Source: Fimbriimonas sp. (GTDB lineage Bacteria; Armatimonadota; Fimbriimonadia; Fimbriimonadales; Fimbriimonadaceae). Taken from it: 62,256 nt of DNA. The notes under the pieces are model-generated. The model had not been told where the DNA came from. It did no database searches and was given only the letters and a program-made list of their open reading frames with translations. Location: positions 1 through 62,256 of the forward strand of contig JARLGV010000128.1 in assembly GCA_031292555.1 (NCBI GenBank). The letters are read 5' to 3'. The stretch's first letter is position 1; every line of letters begins with the position of its first letter. Of this stretch, positions 27,591 through 36,167 are shown piece after piece. Position numbers and translations under genes: made by a program.

Positions 27591-28982
27591 ATGGTTTGCT
27601 ATATGATTGCAGGTTTAGTGCTTCATGGCGGGAAGGGCCCGCGACTCGCCGGTAGCTACCGGCAGGAAAGGGCGGGGTGGGTCACCGTCCATTTGGCGGG
27701 ATCGCCCGAGACGATCGGATTCCAACATGGCTATTGGCTGAAGCCGGAGATCGAGGCGATGCTCAAGGTGGAGCGAGTGTATTCGGCCCACGATGCGGGC
27801 TTCAAAGACCCCAATTCCTTCACGAAAGAGCGAGCGGAGGCGATGCAGCTCCTCTGGCCCAAGGTTCCGACCGAATACAAGCAGGAGCTTCGAGGCATTG
27901 CCGAGGGAGTTCGAGCCCATGGCAGCCGTCTCACTCTCGCCGACGTCGTCATCAACGCCATGAGTTCGGATTATGGCTACTATCGCGGATACCATCAGGC
28001 GCTGGTCGCCAAAGCGAAGAAGGGGGCGCCCAAAACATCGGGGGCGGCCGACCACTGCAGCGCGTTCATCGCCACCGGCTCGGCGACGAAGGACGGCGAG
28101 ATCGTGATGGGACACAACTGCTGGAGCGGATATGCCGACGGGTCGCATAACAACATCATCCTTGACATCAGCCCGAGCCACGGCAAGCACATCCTGATGG
28201 ACTCCTTTCCAGGCCATATCGACAGCGGTGACGATTTCGCCGTGAACTCCGCCGGCATTATGCTCACCGAAACGACGATCGACTCCTACGTAGGATTCGA
28301 TCCGAAGGGGGTACCTGAGGCGGTTCGGATGCGAGAAGCGATCCAGTACAGCGACAACCTCACCGACGTCGAGCGCTGGTTCACCGAGAAGAACAACGGC
28401 GCCTACGCCAACATGTGGCTCATCGGTGATGCCAAGACGAACGAGATCGCGTCATTGGAACTCGGCCTCAAGAACGCAATCTTTCACCGGTCATCCGATG
28501 GCACGATCACAAGCTGCAATTGCCCAATCGACGCCAAACTGACAGCAGAGGAGTGCCAGCGTGACGTCAAAACGTCCTCGAACATGTGCTCTGACCGGCA
28601 GGGCCGGTGGGCTCAGTTGATGGCGCGGGACAAGGGCAAGATCGACGCCGAACTCGGCAAGGCGTACCTGGGCGACCACCACGATGCGGTCCTCGGCAAA
28701 GACGGTCCGAGCCTCAGCGACCTTTGCGGTCACGGCGACGTCGAGTCCCGCAAAGACCACTGCGACGGTCCGGTCTTCACGCCGATGGGCTCGGTGCAAG
28801 GAAAGGTGGTCACGAGCAAGCTCGCTCGCAACCTCAGCTTTTGGGCGCGCATGGGCCATCCCTGCGGCGAACCGTTCTATGCCGCCCCCTTCCTGAAATC
28901 CCATGCCGAATTCGCCTGGGAGAAGTCGATCCTCTCGGATATGCCGACTCAACCGTGGGTGCTAGTCAAGGCAGCAAGGTAA
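27591..28982 (+). CDS. C45/phospholipase B-like Ntn-hydrolase family protein
   Basis: Ntn-hydrolase that matures by self-cleavage at an internal cysteine, exposing it as nucleophile; relatives are acyltransferases, acid-ceramidase-like amidases and phospholipase B-like proteins. C156 in DHCSAFIATGSATKDGEIVMG is the expected cleavage site and new N terminus; the next block GHNCWSGY, then FAVNSAGIMLTETTI, follow the family order. Residues 1-155 would be the propeptide/alpha chain. GETIGFQHGYW-type residues near 42-50 (SPETIGFQHGYWL) are also typical. The first 12 residues (MVCYMIAGLVLH) are weakly hydrophobic, and export is uncertain; an alternative ATG is at 27603. TACAAT lies 6 nt upstream of ATG 27591. 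The substrate cannot be predicted from sequence. Confidence 0.82.
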   Translation: MVCYMIAGLVLHGGKGPRLAGSYRQERAGWVTVHLAGSPETIGFQHGYWLKPEIEAMLKVERVYSAHDAGFKDPNSFTKERAEAMQLLWPKVPTEYKQELRGIAEGVRAHGSRLTLADVVINAMSSDYGYYRGYHQALVAKAKKGAPKTSGAADHCSAFIATGSATKDGEIVMGHNCWSGYADGSHNNIILDISPSHGKHILMDSFPGHIDSGDDFAVNSAGIMLTETTIDSYVGFDPKGVPEAVRMREAIQYSDNLTDVERWFTEKNNGAYANMWLIGDAKTNEIASLELGLKNAIFHRSSDGTITSCNCPIDAKLTAEECQRDVKTSSNMCSDRQGRWAQLMARDKGKIDAELGKAYLGDHHDAVLGKDGPSLSDLCGHGDVESRKDHCDGPVFTPMGSVQGKVVTSKLARNLSFWARMGHPCGEPFYAAPFLKSHAEFAWEKSILSDMPTQPWVLVKAAR

Positions 28983-29064
28983 TTCGAGTGGCGGTTCCGG
29001 CGTCCCCGAATCGCCTCTCGATTAATCAGCGCAAGTCGCGTTACGCTGACAGTCCAAATGCCGG

Positions 29065-29539
29065 TCAGTTCGGGCAAGTGGAATGGACCGGTGCTAGTCG
29101 GGACTCAACAGCTTCAATGTCGGCAAGATCCTTCGATCGTCCCACTGCCTGCTTGTTAGTGATGAAGTCGTCCCGAGATATGTTGCTGACTGCTAATCCA
29201 TCCAGGCACGCAATCGTTCGCCTTTCCCAGCACGCATCGAAATCAAGATCGGTCAGGCAGGTCAGGATATCAATGCGTCGGGGAGGATATCCCAGTTGGA
29301 CCACTTGGTCGCAAGCTACGAAATCGGAAGGACTCAGCCCAAGCGAGCCGAACCCAAACTCTCAATGGCATTCATCACTCGGTTGGCATTCTCGGCGGTG
29401 GGTTTCACCCAGAGATCGATGTCCCCAGTCATGCGAGGCTCCCCATACAGCGCACGCGCCCATTCCCGACGATCATGAACTCAACGCCGCCTGATATGAA
29501 CAGATTCAGGAACTCTTTCCAATCGGTGTTCAGTGCCAT
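29065..29539 (-). pseudogene. Nucleotidyltransferase (DUF6036-like) relic with two frameshifts
   Basis: Reading from ATG 29539 gives MALNTDWKEFLNLFISGG then VEFMIVG, the usual start of small nucleotidyltransferases. A shift in the span 29445-29470 is needed to continue into ALYGEPRMTGDIDLWV, and a second in 29330-29345 to continue into LSPSDFVACD and QLGYPPRRIDILT, then FITNKQAVGRSKDLADIEA. Joined, the three pieces make a nearly complete family member with the GDIDLW metal-binding aspartates. As given the gene cannot make a full protein, unless the sequence has indel errors. Homologues are often encoded after a short partner such as the overlapping 60-residue frame here; a toxin-antitoxin role is possible but unproven. 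Confidence 0.75.
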
Positions 29540-29663
29540 AGTAATCTTCGATCATCTCGATCAGGATCGTGGTGCGCTGTTCGGGCGTAAGCGACCGGTA
29601 GTACGCCCGATTCGCCTTCTTCTCTTCATCTCCCATCCGGTAACAGTTAACGACGCGCTCCAT
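29481..29663 (-). CDS. Short partner protein upstream of the nucleotidyltransferase relic
   Basis: A 60-residue protein from ATG 29663 with NRAYYRSLTPEQRTTILIEM and DYYGTEHRLERV. I recognise this type (short, YYRxLTPEQR core) as commonly encoded just upstream of nucleotidyltransferase genes. It overlaps the start of the decayed nucleotidyltransferase by 59 nt in another frame. It may still be expressed, but with a broken partner it is probably a remnant. Function unknown. Confidence 0.55.
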   Translation of the reverse strand: MERVVNCYRMGDEEKKANRAYYRSLTPEQRTTILIEMIEDYYGTEHRLERVPESVHIRRR

Positions 29664-29804
29664 TTAGTTTCCCCGCCACGATCATAGACGTGAGCGGCCC
29701 CTTGATCGGTCGAGGCAAGTCAGCCCGAGCGCAAGGGTCGAGCTGCCAGATTAGGTTGCACTCACGATAGCCTCAGCGCTCCTCACCGCGTCCTCCGCGA
29801 TTAC

Positions 29805-31472
29805 TTACGCACCACCCAGTCGATCGAGCAAAGCCCCGATGCGATGGGCGTAGTTCTTCCATCGGCCGACTGAGCTGCCGTAGATCGGTTGTCGGGCTTG
29901 CCACACGCTTGGCGTTTGAATCGGACGCTTGGTGGCGCGGGTTTCCAGGCAAGCCGGGTCCCATTCGAGGCCGAGCGATTCGACGAGGGTCCGGATGGAC
30001 GTCTCTTGATTCCCGACAAGGTCTTCGTAGCGGACCTCGATCAGGCACTCCTCTGGCAGGATGCGTTTCCAGTGCGCCATCAGGCGCTTGTACTCGGCGT
30101 ATGCCGACGCGATGTGGTCCAAGTCGTGGGCAAACTCGGGCGGCGTGCAGTACGGAGTCATGTAGATGGATAGGCACGTGTCAAGCGGACTCCTGAGGCA
30201 ATGCACGATCTTTGCCCCAGGGTACGCCAGGTGAATGAGACCCAGCGCATGGTAGTTGAGGGGCATTTTGTCGGTCACGAACCGCGATCCGGGCGATATC
30301 CGACCGATTTCGACCTCGTATTCCCGATTCCAACCGGCAGACGCCGCCAAACCCTCCTCACTAAGCTCTACTAGAAAGCGGGCCTCGTTCTCGGTCCAAA
30401 ACTTGAGTTCCCCGCCCGCATCGACGTCGGGGTGCCTCGACAGTATCTCCTCAACCAGAGTCGTGCCGGATCGGATCATGCCGACGATAAAGATCGGCCG
30501 GCACTCTCCCTCCCCGCCGTCAAACGCGTCCGGAAACAGCTCAACGATCTTGTCGACTTTGGCTCGCTCGATCTCCGCTCGGTATGGGCCGCGCTGCGCC
30601 TCGGCGGTCGACAGACAGATCCGATTCGCGCGCTCGAAGCTGTCCATCGCCGCGTCGTAGTCGCCCAGGTCGTCCAGACTTTTGCCGACCGCATAGCTCA
30701 AAAGGCTGCCGTCTGTATCGCCTAAGCCGTTTCGGCCCAGTTGCCGATTCATTGCTTCGATCAAAGCGGCGTCGTCGCTGGTCATCTGCTTGGAGTAAGC
30801 CAATGCGAAGTAAGCGGCGGCCTGGTTCGGCTGTAGGGCGATCGACTTCTGGAACCGCTCGATCGCCTCCGTGAATTCGCCTTTGGTTTGGTGGATCCGT
30901 CCCAGCAGCCGATTAGCGGTCGGTTCGTTCGGGTTGAGAAACAGGGCAGAACGGAGGGTCTTCTCCGCCTCCACCATCTCGCCGACGTCGATGAGAGCCT
31001 GGCCCAAGTTCAGGTAGGCGGGAAGGGCTTTGGGATCGAGGCGCAGGGCCCGGCGAAGGACGGAAACGGCTTCTTGCGGCGCCCCGGCCGCGCACAGAAG
31101 TTGGCCGAGTTTCGCATGAAGTACGGCAACCTCGGGTTCGAGGCGCACGGCATGCCGGAGCGCCTCGATAGCCGCTCCCATTTCGCCAAGGGCCTGACAG
31201 GCAAGAGCGAGGTTGAAGCGCAGGTTGGCAGCGTCAGGGCGAAGCCTAACCGCCTCGGTGAACCGCTCGCTGGCCTCGCTTGGGCGCTGGGCCGCCAGAA
31301 GTGCTTGCCCTAGTAGGTTTAGCGCGCCGACGTCATCGCTCTTAAGACGCAGAAGCGTTCCGCAGAGCGCCTCCACCTCGGCCAGGCGCCCCCTGGACAA
31401 AGCGTCGCGTGCCTGCGCGTGGATCACATCGGAGGAGCCGTCTCTGGACGGCTCCCTGGCATTCAATCGCAT
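29805..31472 (-). CDS. TPR-repeat sulfotransferase
   Basis: A fusion of tetratricopeptide repeats (about residues 15-270; units such as ALNLLGQALLAAQRPSEASE and LPAYLNLGQALIDVGEMVEA) with a PAPS-dependent sulfotransferase domain (about 325-545). The 5'-phosphosulfate loop is IFIVGMIRSGTTLVEEIL near residue 333, with SRHPDVDAGGEL after it; the 3'-phosphate-binding motif is VHCLRSPLDTCLSIYM. Family members transfer sulfate to tyrosines, glycans or lipids; the TPR part may recognise the acceptor. No signal peptide or membrane segment, so cytosolic. It is the last gene of a minus-strand run with a small lipoprotein, a pseudopilin, a second TPR-sulfotransferase and a membrane protein. TATCCT sits 6 nt upstream of its ATG, so it may also be transcribed independently and leaderless. 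Confidence 0.9.
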   Translation of the reverse strand: MRLNAREPSRDGSSDVIHAQARDALSRGRLAEVEALCGTLLRLKSDDVGALNLLGQALLAAQRPSEASERFTEAVRLRPDAANLRFNLALACQALGEMGAAIEALRHAVRLEPEVAVLHAKLGQLLCAAGAPQEAVSVLRRALRLDPKALPAYLNLGQALIDVGEMVEAEKTLRSALFLNPNEPTANRLLGRIHQTKGEFTEAIERFQKSIALQPNQAAAYFALAYSKQMTSDDAALIEAMNRQLGRNGLGDTDGSLLSYAVGKSLDDLGDYDAAMDSFERANRICLSTAEAQRGPYRAEIERAKVDKIVELFPDAFDGGEGECRPIFIVGMIRSGTTLVEEILSRHPDVDAGGELKFWTENEARFLVELSEEGLAASAGWNREYEVEIGRISPGSRFVTDKMPLNYHALGLIHLAYPGAKIVHCLRSPLDTCLSIYMTPYCTPPEFAHDLDHIASAYAEYKRLMAHWKRILPEECLIEVRYEDLVGNQETSIRTLVESLGLEWDPACLETRATKRPIQTPSVWQARQPIYGSSVGRWKNYAHRIGALLDRLGGA

Positions 31473-31478
31473 ATGCAG

Positions 31479-31484
31479 AGGATA
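31479..31484 (-). promoter_or_regulatory. -10-like TATCCT placed 6 nt before the TPR-sulfotransferase start
   Basis: On the minus strand: TATCCT, then CTGCAT, then ATG at 31472. It lies in the 18-nt gap after the lipoprotein gene, with no Shine-Dalgarno. Confidence 0.45.
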
Positions 31485-31490
31485 GTGCCT

Positions 31491-31673
31491 TTAGGACTGA
31501 CCTTGCCGCCGTTGCTGGATGGCTTTGGGCACACCTAACTTCGGCCGCCCCTCCGGAGGCGCGACATCATGGCTTGAAGCGCTTGGCGCACAGCCGAGCA
31601 CGAACCCGGCTGCCAAGACCAAGACGAGGCAAAGGCGAAGGGCTAAGGACATCCCTGGATGGCCCAATCGCAC
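31491..31673 (-). CDS. Small lipoprotein overlapping the end of the second pseudopilin gene
   Basis: A 60-residue frame from GTG 31673. An in-frame ATG at 31652 gives MSLALRLCLVLVLAAGFVLGC, a textbook lipoprotein signal with lipobox VLGC, and a short Pro-rich mature tail (APSASSHDVAPPEGRPKLG). The ATG start overlaps the pseudopilin stop by 10 nt; the GTG start overlaps by 31. Same position, type and size as the frame at 17630-17845, although the mature sequences are not obviously alike. Probably translationally coupled to the pseudopilin. Confidence 0.65.
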   Translation of the reverse strand: MRLGHPGMSLALRLCLVLVLAAGFVLGCAPSASSHDVAPPEGRPKLGVPKAIQQRRQGQS

Positions 31674-32470
31674 GGTCCTGTGCTATTCCACTTGTGGTAC
31701 TTTGCGTGCCCGTCTCCGTAGATGCTGTTGAACCCGCCGGAGTGGCGTGCTCGAACGTAGTAACCGGGAACCGTCAGGCCGGAAACCGTCTGGTTGGGGT
31801 TGCCCTTCGTGTACCGCTGCCATCCATAGTCTGTGTTCCGGTCGCTGCCGGAGAGGTCCGTCCAGTCGCCTTCGGCAATCCAAATCGCGGAAGCCGGAGT
31901 CTGTACTTCGGATTCCGACACCGGATCTCCGTTCCAGTAGGCATACGGGTCGTCGCCGTGGGTGTATCCGGTCTTTCCGGTCGCGTTGAACGTCGGCGTG
32001 ACCTGCGTCGCGTACGGCCAAGCTTCCACGTCGTTCCATGTCCAGCTAACCCGAAGCTCGCCGGCGGGGCTGGAGGTGGGGTTGCCCGGATCGGCCCATT
32101 GACCGTTTACATAGGCGGCATAGCCGAAGTTCGTGTAGTCCTTGTCAGGGCAGACGAGCAGTTCGTAACTCTTGATATAGGGCTGGATGAGCTGGTTCCA
32201 ATAGATCAGCCCGACCCCTTGGCCGAACCACGGCGCATACCAGTTCGGGTTGTACTCGCCGTAGCTGGCGGGAACGTACATGTTGTCGTTGTCGTTCGCG
32301 TACATCATCTCGGAAAGCCCAGTCTGCTTTGCCTGGCTCATACAGGCGGTCTTCTTCGCGGCCTCTTTCGCCTGAGCGAAAACCGGGAAGAGAATGGCGG
32401 CCAAGATAGCGATGATTGCGATGACGACGAGCAACTCAATCAGGGTAAAAGCCTTTTGCTTGGTGGACAT
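31643..32470 (-). CDS. DUF1559-type pseudopilin
   Basis: Second prepilin-like protein of the window. From ATG 32470 it reads [19 protein letters not shown], with prepilin-peptidase cleavage expected before FTLIE, then [22 protein letters not shown]. The C-terminal region carries the H-x-G-G and Y-GDGHAKYHKW motifs (RHSGGFNSIYGDGHAKY) found at the end of DUF1559/SBP_bac_10-like domains. 275 residues. The frame continues 20 codons upstream, but AGGAG 11-12 nt before 32470 and the family pattern decide the start. It shares the first helix and downstream AQAK..AKKT segment with the protein at 17817-18746. Neighbours on both sides are TPR-sulfotransferases. Confidence 0.92.
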   Translation of the reverse strand: MSTKQKAFTLIELLVVIAIIAILAAILFPVFAQAKEAAKKTACMSQAKQTGLSEMMYANDNDNMYVPASYGEYNPNWYAPWFGQGVGLIYWNQLIQPYIKSYELLVCPDKDYTNFGYAAYVNGQWADPGNPTSSPAGELRVSWTWNDVEAWPYATQVTPTFNATGKTGYTHGDDPYAYWNGDPVSESEVQTPASAIWIAEGDWTDLSGSDRNTDYGWQRYTKGNPNQTVSGLTVPGYYVRARHSGGFNSIYGDGHAKYHKWNSTGPCDWAIQGCP

Positions 32471-32557
32471 GAATTGCGTCGGTCTCCTTATGTCTCCGAG
32501 GGAGCTCGGAGCCAATAGTGTATGTTCCACACCTAAAGATGCGCTAAAAGAAGCGTT

Positions 32558-34441
32558 TTAGGGCTCGTTAAGCAACAGGAGTTCGGTCAGTTCGCCCAAA
32601 CCGTGTACATAGGGCGCCCATCGCTTTACAGAACTCGTATAGATGGGTTGCCTCGCCTGCCATTTGCTCGGAGTTCGGATCGCGCTCTCGTTTTGTTCGT
32701 GGCGCAGGCACGCGTCGCTCCATTCGAGCCCGCAGAACCGGACGAGTTTCCGGGCGACCTCTTCACGATCGGAAACAAGGTCCTCGTAATCGACCTCGAT
32801 CATCTGGTCTTCGGTGAAGACGCTCCGCCAGTGGTGCATAAGGCGCCGATAGAGCTTGTAGTAGAAGACGATATTGGACCGATCGTACGCGAAGTTCGGC
32901 CCCTGTCCGAGATACGTGGTGTAGATGGAGAAGCACGTATCGAGCGGATTCCTCCGGAGATGGATGATCTTAGCTTCCGGTAACACCCGGTGGATGAGCC
33001 CCAGGTGGGCGTAGTTAAGGGGCATCTTGTCCGAAATCCTCGGCGACTCGCCCGCCACCGCCTTCAGGGCGGTTAGGTATCGCTGCGCGATTTGGGCCAC
33101 TTCGTCGCCGGACAGTTCGCGGTCTCCCAGTCTTCGAACTCGGTCGGCCTCCCGCATCCAGAAGACGGGTTCTCCGGCAGACGCGACCTCGGGATGGCTA
33201 CTCAAAACCTGATCCAGAAGGGTCGTGCCTGAGCGGATCATCCCAACGATGAAGATTGGGCATGCCGAGCCGGACCCAGCGTCAAGCTTGCGCTGAACGA
33301 CATTCTTTGGATAGCGATCGATCGTTTGGATATGGATCGATTCCAACTCGGCCCGGTCAAACGGCCTTCCCTCGTTGTAGAGCTTGAACGCCGCCTTGTT
33401 GGCGCCGTCGTAGTACTCGACCACCTTCTCGACGTGCTTCTGCCGCTCGAACGCCTTTGCCAACGCAAAGAGGAGATAAGTTCGCCCCTTAAGATCAAGT
33501 TCGTTCGAGTTCGCCACATGTTCAGCGCGATCGGTCCACGACTTGCCGTCTATCTCAAACACCTTGGCTTCTGTCAACCCGTAAAAGGGGACCCCTTGGA
33601 CGGGATCGGCATGCAGGGATCTCAAGAAGCATGCAACCGAATCGTCGAACCGGCCTCGCTGCTGCAACCAGAGTCCGTAGGCATTTCCAGACGCCGGGTT
33701 CGATTCCATTGCCTTGACGAAGATCTCCTCCGCTTCGTCGTTGCGTCCGACATAGGAGAGAGCAGCGGCGAGGGCGGTCTGTAGCTGAAAATCGGCGGGA
33801 ATCCTCTCAACGGCGCGTTGGAGCACGGTCACGACTTCCGCACGGGCGTCTAGAATCTCTAGGATCCGAACTAACTCTAGATAGGCTTCCACTCGGTCCG
33901 GCTCGAGACGAATCGAGCTTGCAAATGCATCCCGGGCCTTATAGATCCGGTCGAGCCGGGACAGGGCGAGGCCCAGGTTGAAGAGGTATGCGCCGGACTT
34001 CGGCGCCGAGTCCACGGCGACCTGAAACGCGGGAAGCGCAAGTGATGGCCGATTGACGGTCATGTAGCAGAGACCGAGTTCATTCGCAACGATCGGGTTG
34101 CCTGGACTGAGGTCAAGTGCGCGACGGCACATGTCGATGGCCACCTCAATCGCACCCGTGTGCTTCTTTGCGACGGCAAGCCAGTAAATCGCCTCGTCGC
34201 GCCGAGGCATCGCCTCTACCGCGCGTTCCAGGAAATCGGACGACTCGGCCCATCGCCCCGTCCGGACGAGAAGGATTCCGAGAACCAAAGACGCCTCCGC
34301 GAACTCGGGCTCCCGAGCGACAACATCGCGCAACAGACGTTCGGCCAGCGGTACCTGCCCCTTCCTAAAGGCGTCTCCCGCCCGAGCAAAAACGGCTTCT
34401 ACAGATTCGACGGTACTGGGCTCCTTTTGGATTGTCGCGAT
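32558..34441 (-). CDS. TPR-repeat sulfotransferase with an apparent ATC start
   Basis: Same architecture as the gene at 29805: TPR units to about residue 330 and a sulfotransferase domain with IFIVGMIRSGTTLLDQVL near residue 400 and the 3'-phosphate motif IHLRRNPLDTCFSIYTT. The first standard start is a TTG at 34333, but that would cut into the first TPR: the upstream in-frame codons encode VEAVFARAGDAFRKG and then QVPLAERLL, which align with the N terminus of the paralogue. Between the in-frame TAG at about 34469 and 34333 there is no ATG, GTG or TTG. An ATC at 34441, preceded by AGGCAGGGAG, would give a natural start (A-T-I-Q-K-E after the initiator). Either a rare ATC start, a mutation/sequence error, or the shorter TTG form. 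Cytosolic; acceptor unknown. Confidence 0.85.
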   Translation of the reverse strand: MATIQKEPSTVESVEAVFARAGDAFRKGQVPLAERLLRDVVAREPEFAEASLVLGILLVRTGRWAESSDFLERAVEAMPRRDEAIYWLAVAKKHTGAIEVAIDMCRRALDLSPGNPIVANELGLCYMTVNRPSLALPAFQVAVDSAPKSGAYLFNLGLALSRLDRIYKARDAFASSIRLEPDRVEAYLELVRILEILDARAEVVTVLQRAVERIPADFQLQTALAAALSYVGRNDEAEEIFVKAMESNPASGNAYGLWLQQRGRFDDSVACFLRSLHADPVQGVPFYGLTEAKVFEIDGKSWTDRAEHVANSNELDLKGRTYLLFALAKAFERQKHVEKVVEYYDGANKAAFKLYNEGRPFDRAELESIHIQTIDRYPKNVVQRKLDAGSGSACPIFIVGMIRSGTTLLDQVLSSHPEVASAGEPVFWMREADRVRRLGDRELSGDEVAQIAQRYLTALKAVAGESPRISDKMPLNYAHLGLIHRVLPEAKIIHLRRNPLDTCFSIYTTYLGQGPNFAYDRSNIVFYYKLYRRLMHHWRSVFTEDQMIEVDYEDLVSDREEVARKLVRFCGLEWSDACLRHEQNESAIRTPSKWQARQPIYTSSVKRWAPYVHGLGELTELLLLNEP

Positions 34442-34523
34442 CTCCCTGCCTGAAGCTCCGCTCTAGACGTCGAATGTGCATTTCGGGATCTCATTCAAGC
34501 TTATTATGAATTTGACCGCCCAT

Positions 34524-35768
34524 CTATTTCGGCGGTACCCAGTTCTGATGCTCTACGTCGTTGACGAACTGAGTGAACGCACCGGAAAAAGGATAAGGAT
34601 TCGCGCCCGGTGCGTTCGGGACCATGCCCATCATGAACTCGCCCGTCGCCATGTTGATGGCCACAAGAAGGACGATGAGGTTTCTCGCTCCAACGCTGAG
34701 GTCCAGCCGACGATCTGGCATCGAACGGCATAGCAGCATCAGGACGATAAAGCCGTCCAGGCATACCATAGCGTCCCATCGCGCGCAATCCGAACCCAGG
34801 GCATTCAGCAGCAGGGGCGCAAACATTACGCACAGCGAAAGTGCGAACAAGCGCTTCCGCGAAGCCATTCCCTGGTGCCCCTCCAACATCTGCCCGATCG
34901 TCCGCACAAGCATCACGGTAAGTGGCGTGAAGATCAAGATCGATACTATGAACTCCATCCGCCACTCTGAGTCCTGGGTGTAGCTTCTCACCATGTCGGA
35001 GAAGTTCTTGGTCGCCGTCCGGATCAACGCATCGTAGACGTTGGGGTCGACCTTGAAATCCGCGTGCTTGGACGCCTCGTTCATAAGCTCCCTGGAAACT
35101 GAGGCAGAGACAACACAGACGGACGAAAGAATCCATGCCAAACCAGTGCACCCTATCGCGAGCAATCCGGCGAGTCGATACTGCAGCTTCCTTTGTTTGA
35201 GGTTGCCCATGGCGTCGGCATCTAGTACGAGGCTGAATAGGATCAGCGGCAAGAAAACGATCAGGAACATCTCGTGAACGAAGATCGCCGCCGTACACAC
35301 GGGAATCGCCGTAAAGAGCCTCTTCTGGGGATCGCGGATCAACAAGAGAAACAGCGTAAGGCTGGCGAGCACGATGTCCAGATAACCAGCGAGCACGCCT
35401 AGGAAACTGATGACGACACTGGAATAGAACAGGGCGGCGATCTCCCCGCGCCCTAACCTATCCACCACTCCGCTGCGAATCGTGAGGCTGATCAGGAGCC
35501 TCAGAAGGACATAGAGCAGTAGGTAGGAGAGAATTGTGAAGTTGACGTAGTGATCGAGGTGAAACGCCTTGCCAAAGGTCGCGCCGAACAGACCCCTCTT
35601 GATGAGGCCATGATCGTAATTGAGAAGTGCCTGGGTGGCAGGCCATGTACCTGGGTGCCGAATTCCCTTAAGGAGGCTGATTACGCCAAGGACAATAGTG
35701 GCCAAGGGCCAAAACTTTCCTTCGTCATAAAGCCGCGCCTTGGTATTGGTCCAAACCCTCATTTGCAC
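34524..35768 (-). CDS. Polytopic membrane protein of unknown function
   Basis: A 414-residue protein with about ten predicted membrane segments (for example FTILSYLLLYVLLRLLI, IVLASLTLFLLLI, VHEMFLIVFLPLILFSL, RNLIVLLVAINMATG). An early loop TWPATQALLNYDHGLIKRGLF, with R-G and Y-x-x-G features, resembles large membrane proteins of the EpsG/oligosaccharide polymerase or glycosyltransferase-like type, but I cannot assign a family. Start GTG (M-Q-M-R-V-W); an in-frame ATG lies two codons later. It begins the minus-strand run that continues into the sulfotransferases (gap 82 nt), so involvement in building or exporting a sulfated surface polymer is possible but is inference. Confidence 0.7.
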   Translation of the reverse strand: MQMRVWTNTKARLYDEGKFWPLATIVLGVISLLKGIRHPGTWPATQALLNYDHGLIKRGLFGATFGKAFHLDHYVNFTILSYLLLYVLLRLLISLTIRSGVVDRLGRGEIAALFYSSVVISFLGVLAGYLDIVLASLTLFLLLIRDPQKRLFTAIPVCTAAIFVHEMFLIVFLPLILFSLVLDADAMGNLKQRKLQYRLAGLLAIGCTGLAWILSSVCVVSASVSRELMNEASKHADFKVDPNVYDALIRTATKNFSDMVRSYTQDSEWRMEFIVSILIFTPLTVMLVRTIGQMLEGHQGMASRKRLFALSLCVMFAPLLLNALGSDCARWDAMVCLDGFIVLMLLCRSMPDRRLDLSVGARNLIVLLVAINMATGEFMMGMVPNAPGANPYPFSGAFTQFVNDVEHQNWVPPK

Positions 35769-36158
35769 ATCGATTGGGCGGCATTTTACCGGCTATTTCC
35801 CTTGGGGTTGGGATTCGGAGAGAAGGAGTGGTGGAGTGACGTAGTGGCGTAATGGAGAAGTAGGGTAGTGCCGAAATGCCGGGGATGCTTGGACCTCCGC
35901 TGCATGGTCCGGGATGTTGGCGCGATGGGATATGGGGCTGGGAGGCGTTTCGGAAGTGGGGAGAACTGGGGTTGAGCAGTGGGCTGCAATCGCGTGCATG
36001 GCCGATTCCCGAGTCTTCGGCACGTAGGACGAAATGATGGAGGGCGATTCGGCTCCCAGAACCAATAAAATAGCTGCAGATCTGGCTTTTGCCTTCGCTT
36101 GCCTTGAACAGCTAATGCTATTTAAAAGATTATACTGTAACATTCAACTTAGCAGGAG
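35769..36158. other. Intergenic region between divergent genes, 390 bp
   Basis: No gene is supported. The left part (35815-35990) is purine-skewed, low-complexity DNA with repeated GGAG/TGGAG/GTAGTG words. The right part holds a TATACT at 36131-36136 and a TTGAAC further upstream at a spacing too long to be a confident promoter, then AGCAGGAG at 36151-36158 for the WD40/Ig gene. Confidence 0.45.
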
Positions 36159-36167
36159 ATGGATGGA

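Noticed and set aside
31409-32518. A 369-codon plus-strand frame opposite the pseudopilin and the lipoprotein.
   Set aside because: Shadow; the minus-strand proteins have prepilin and lipobox signals.
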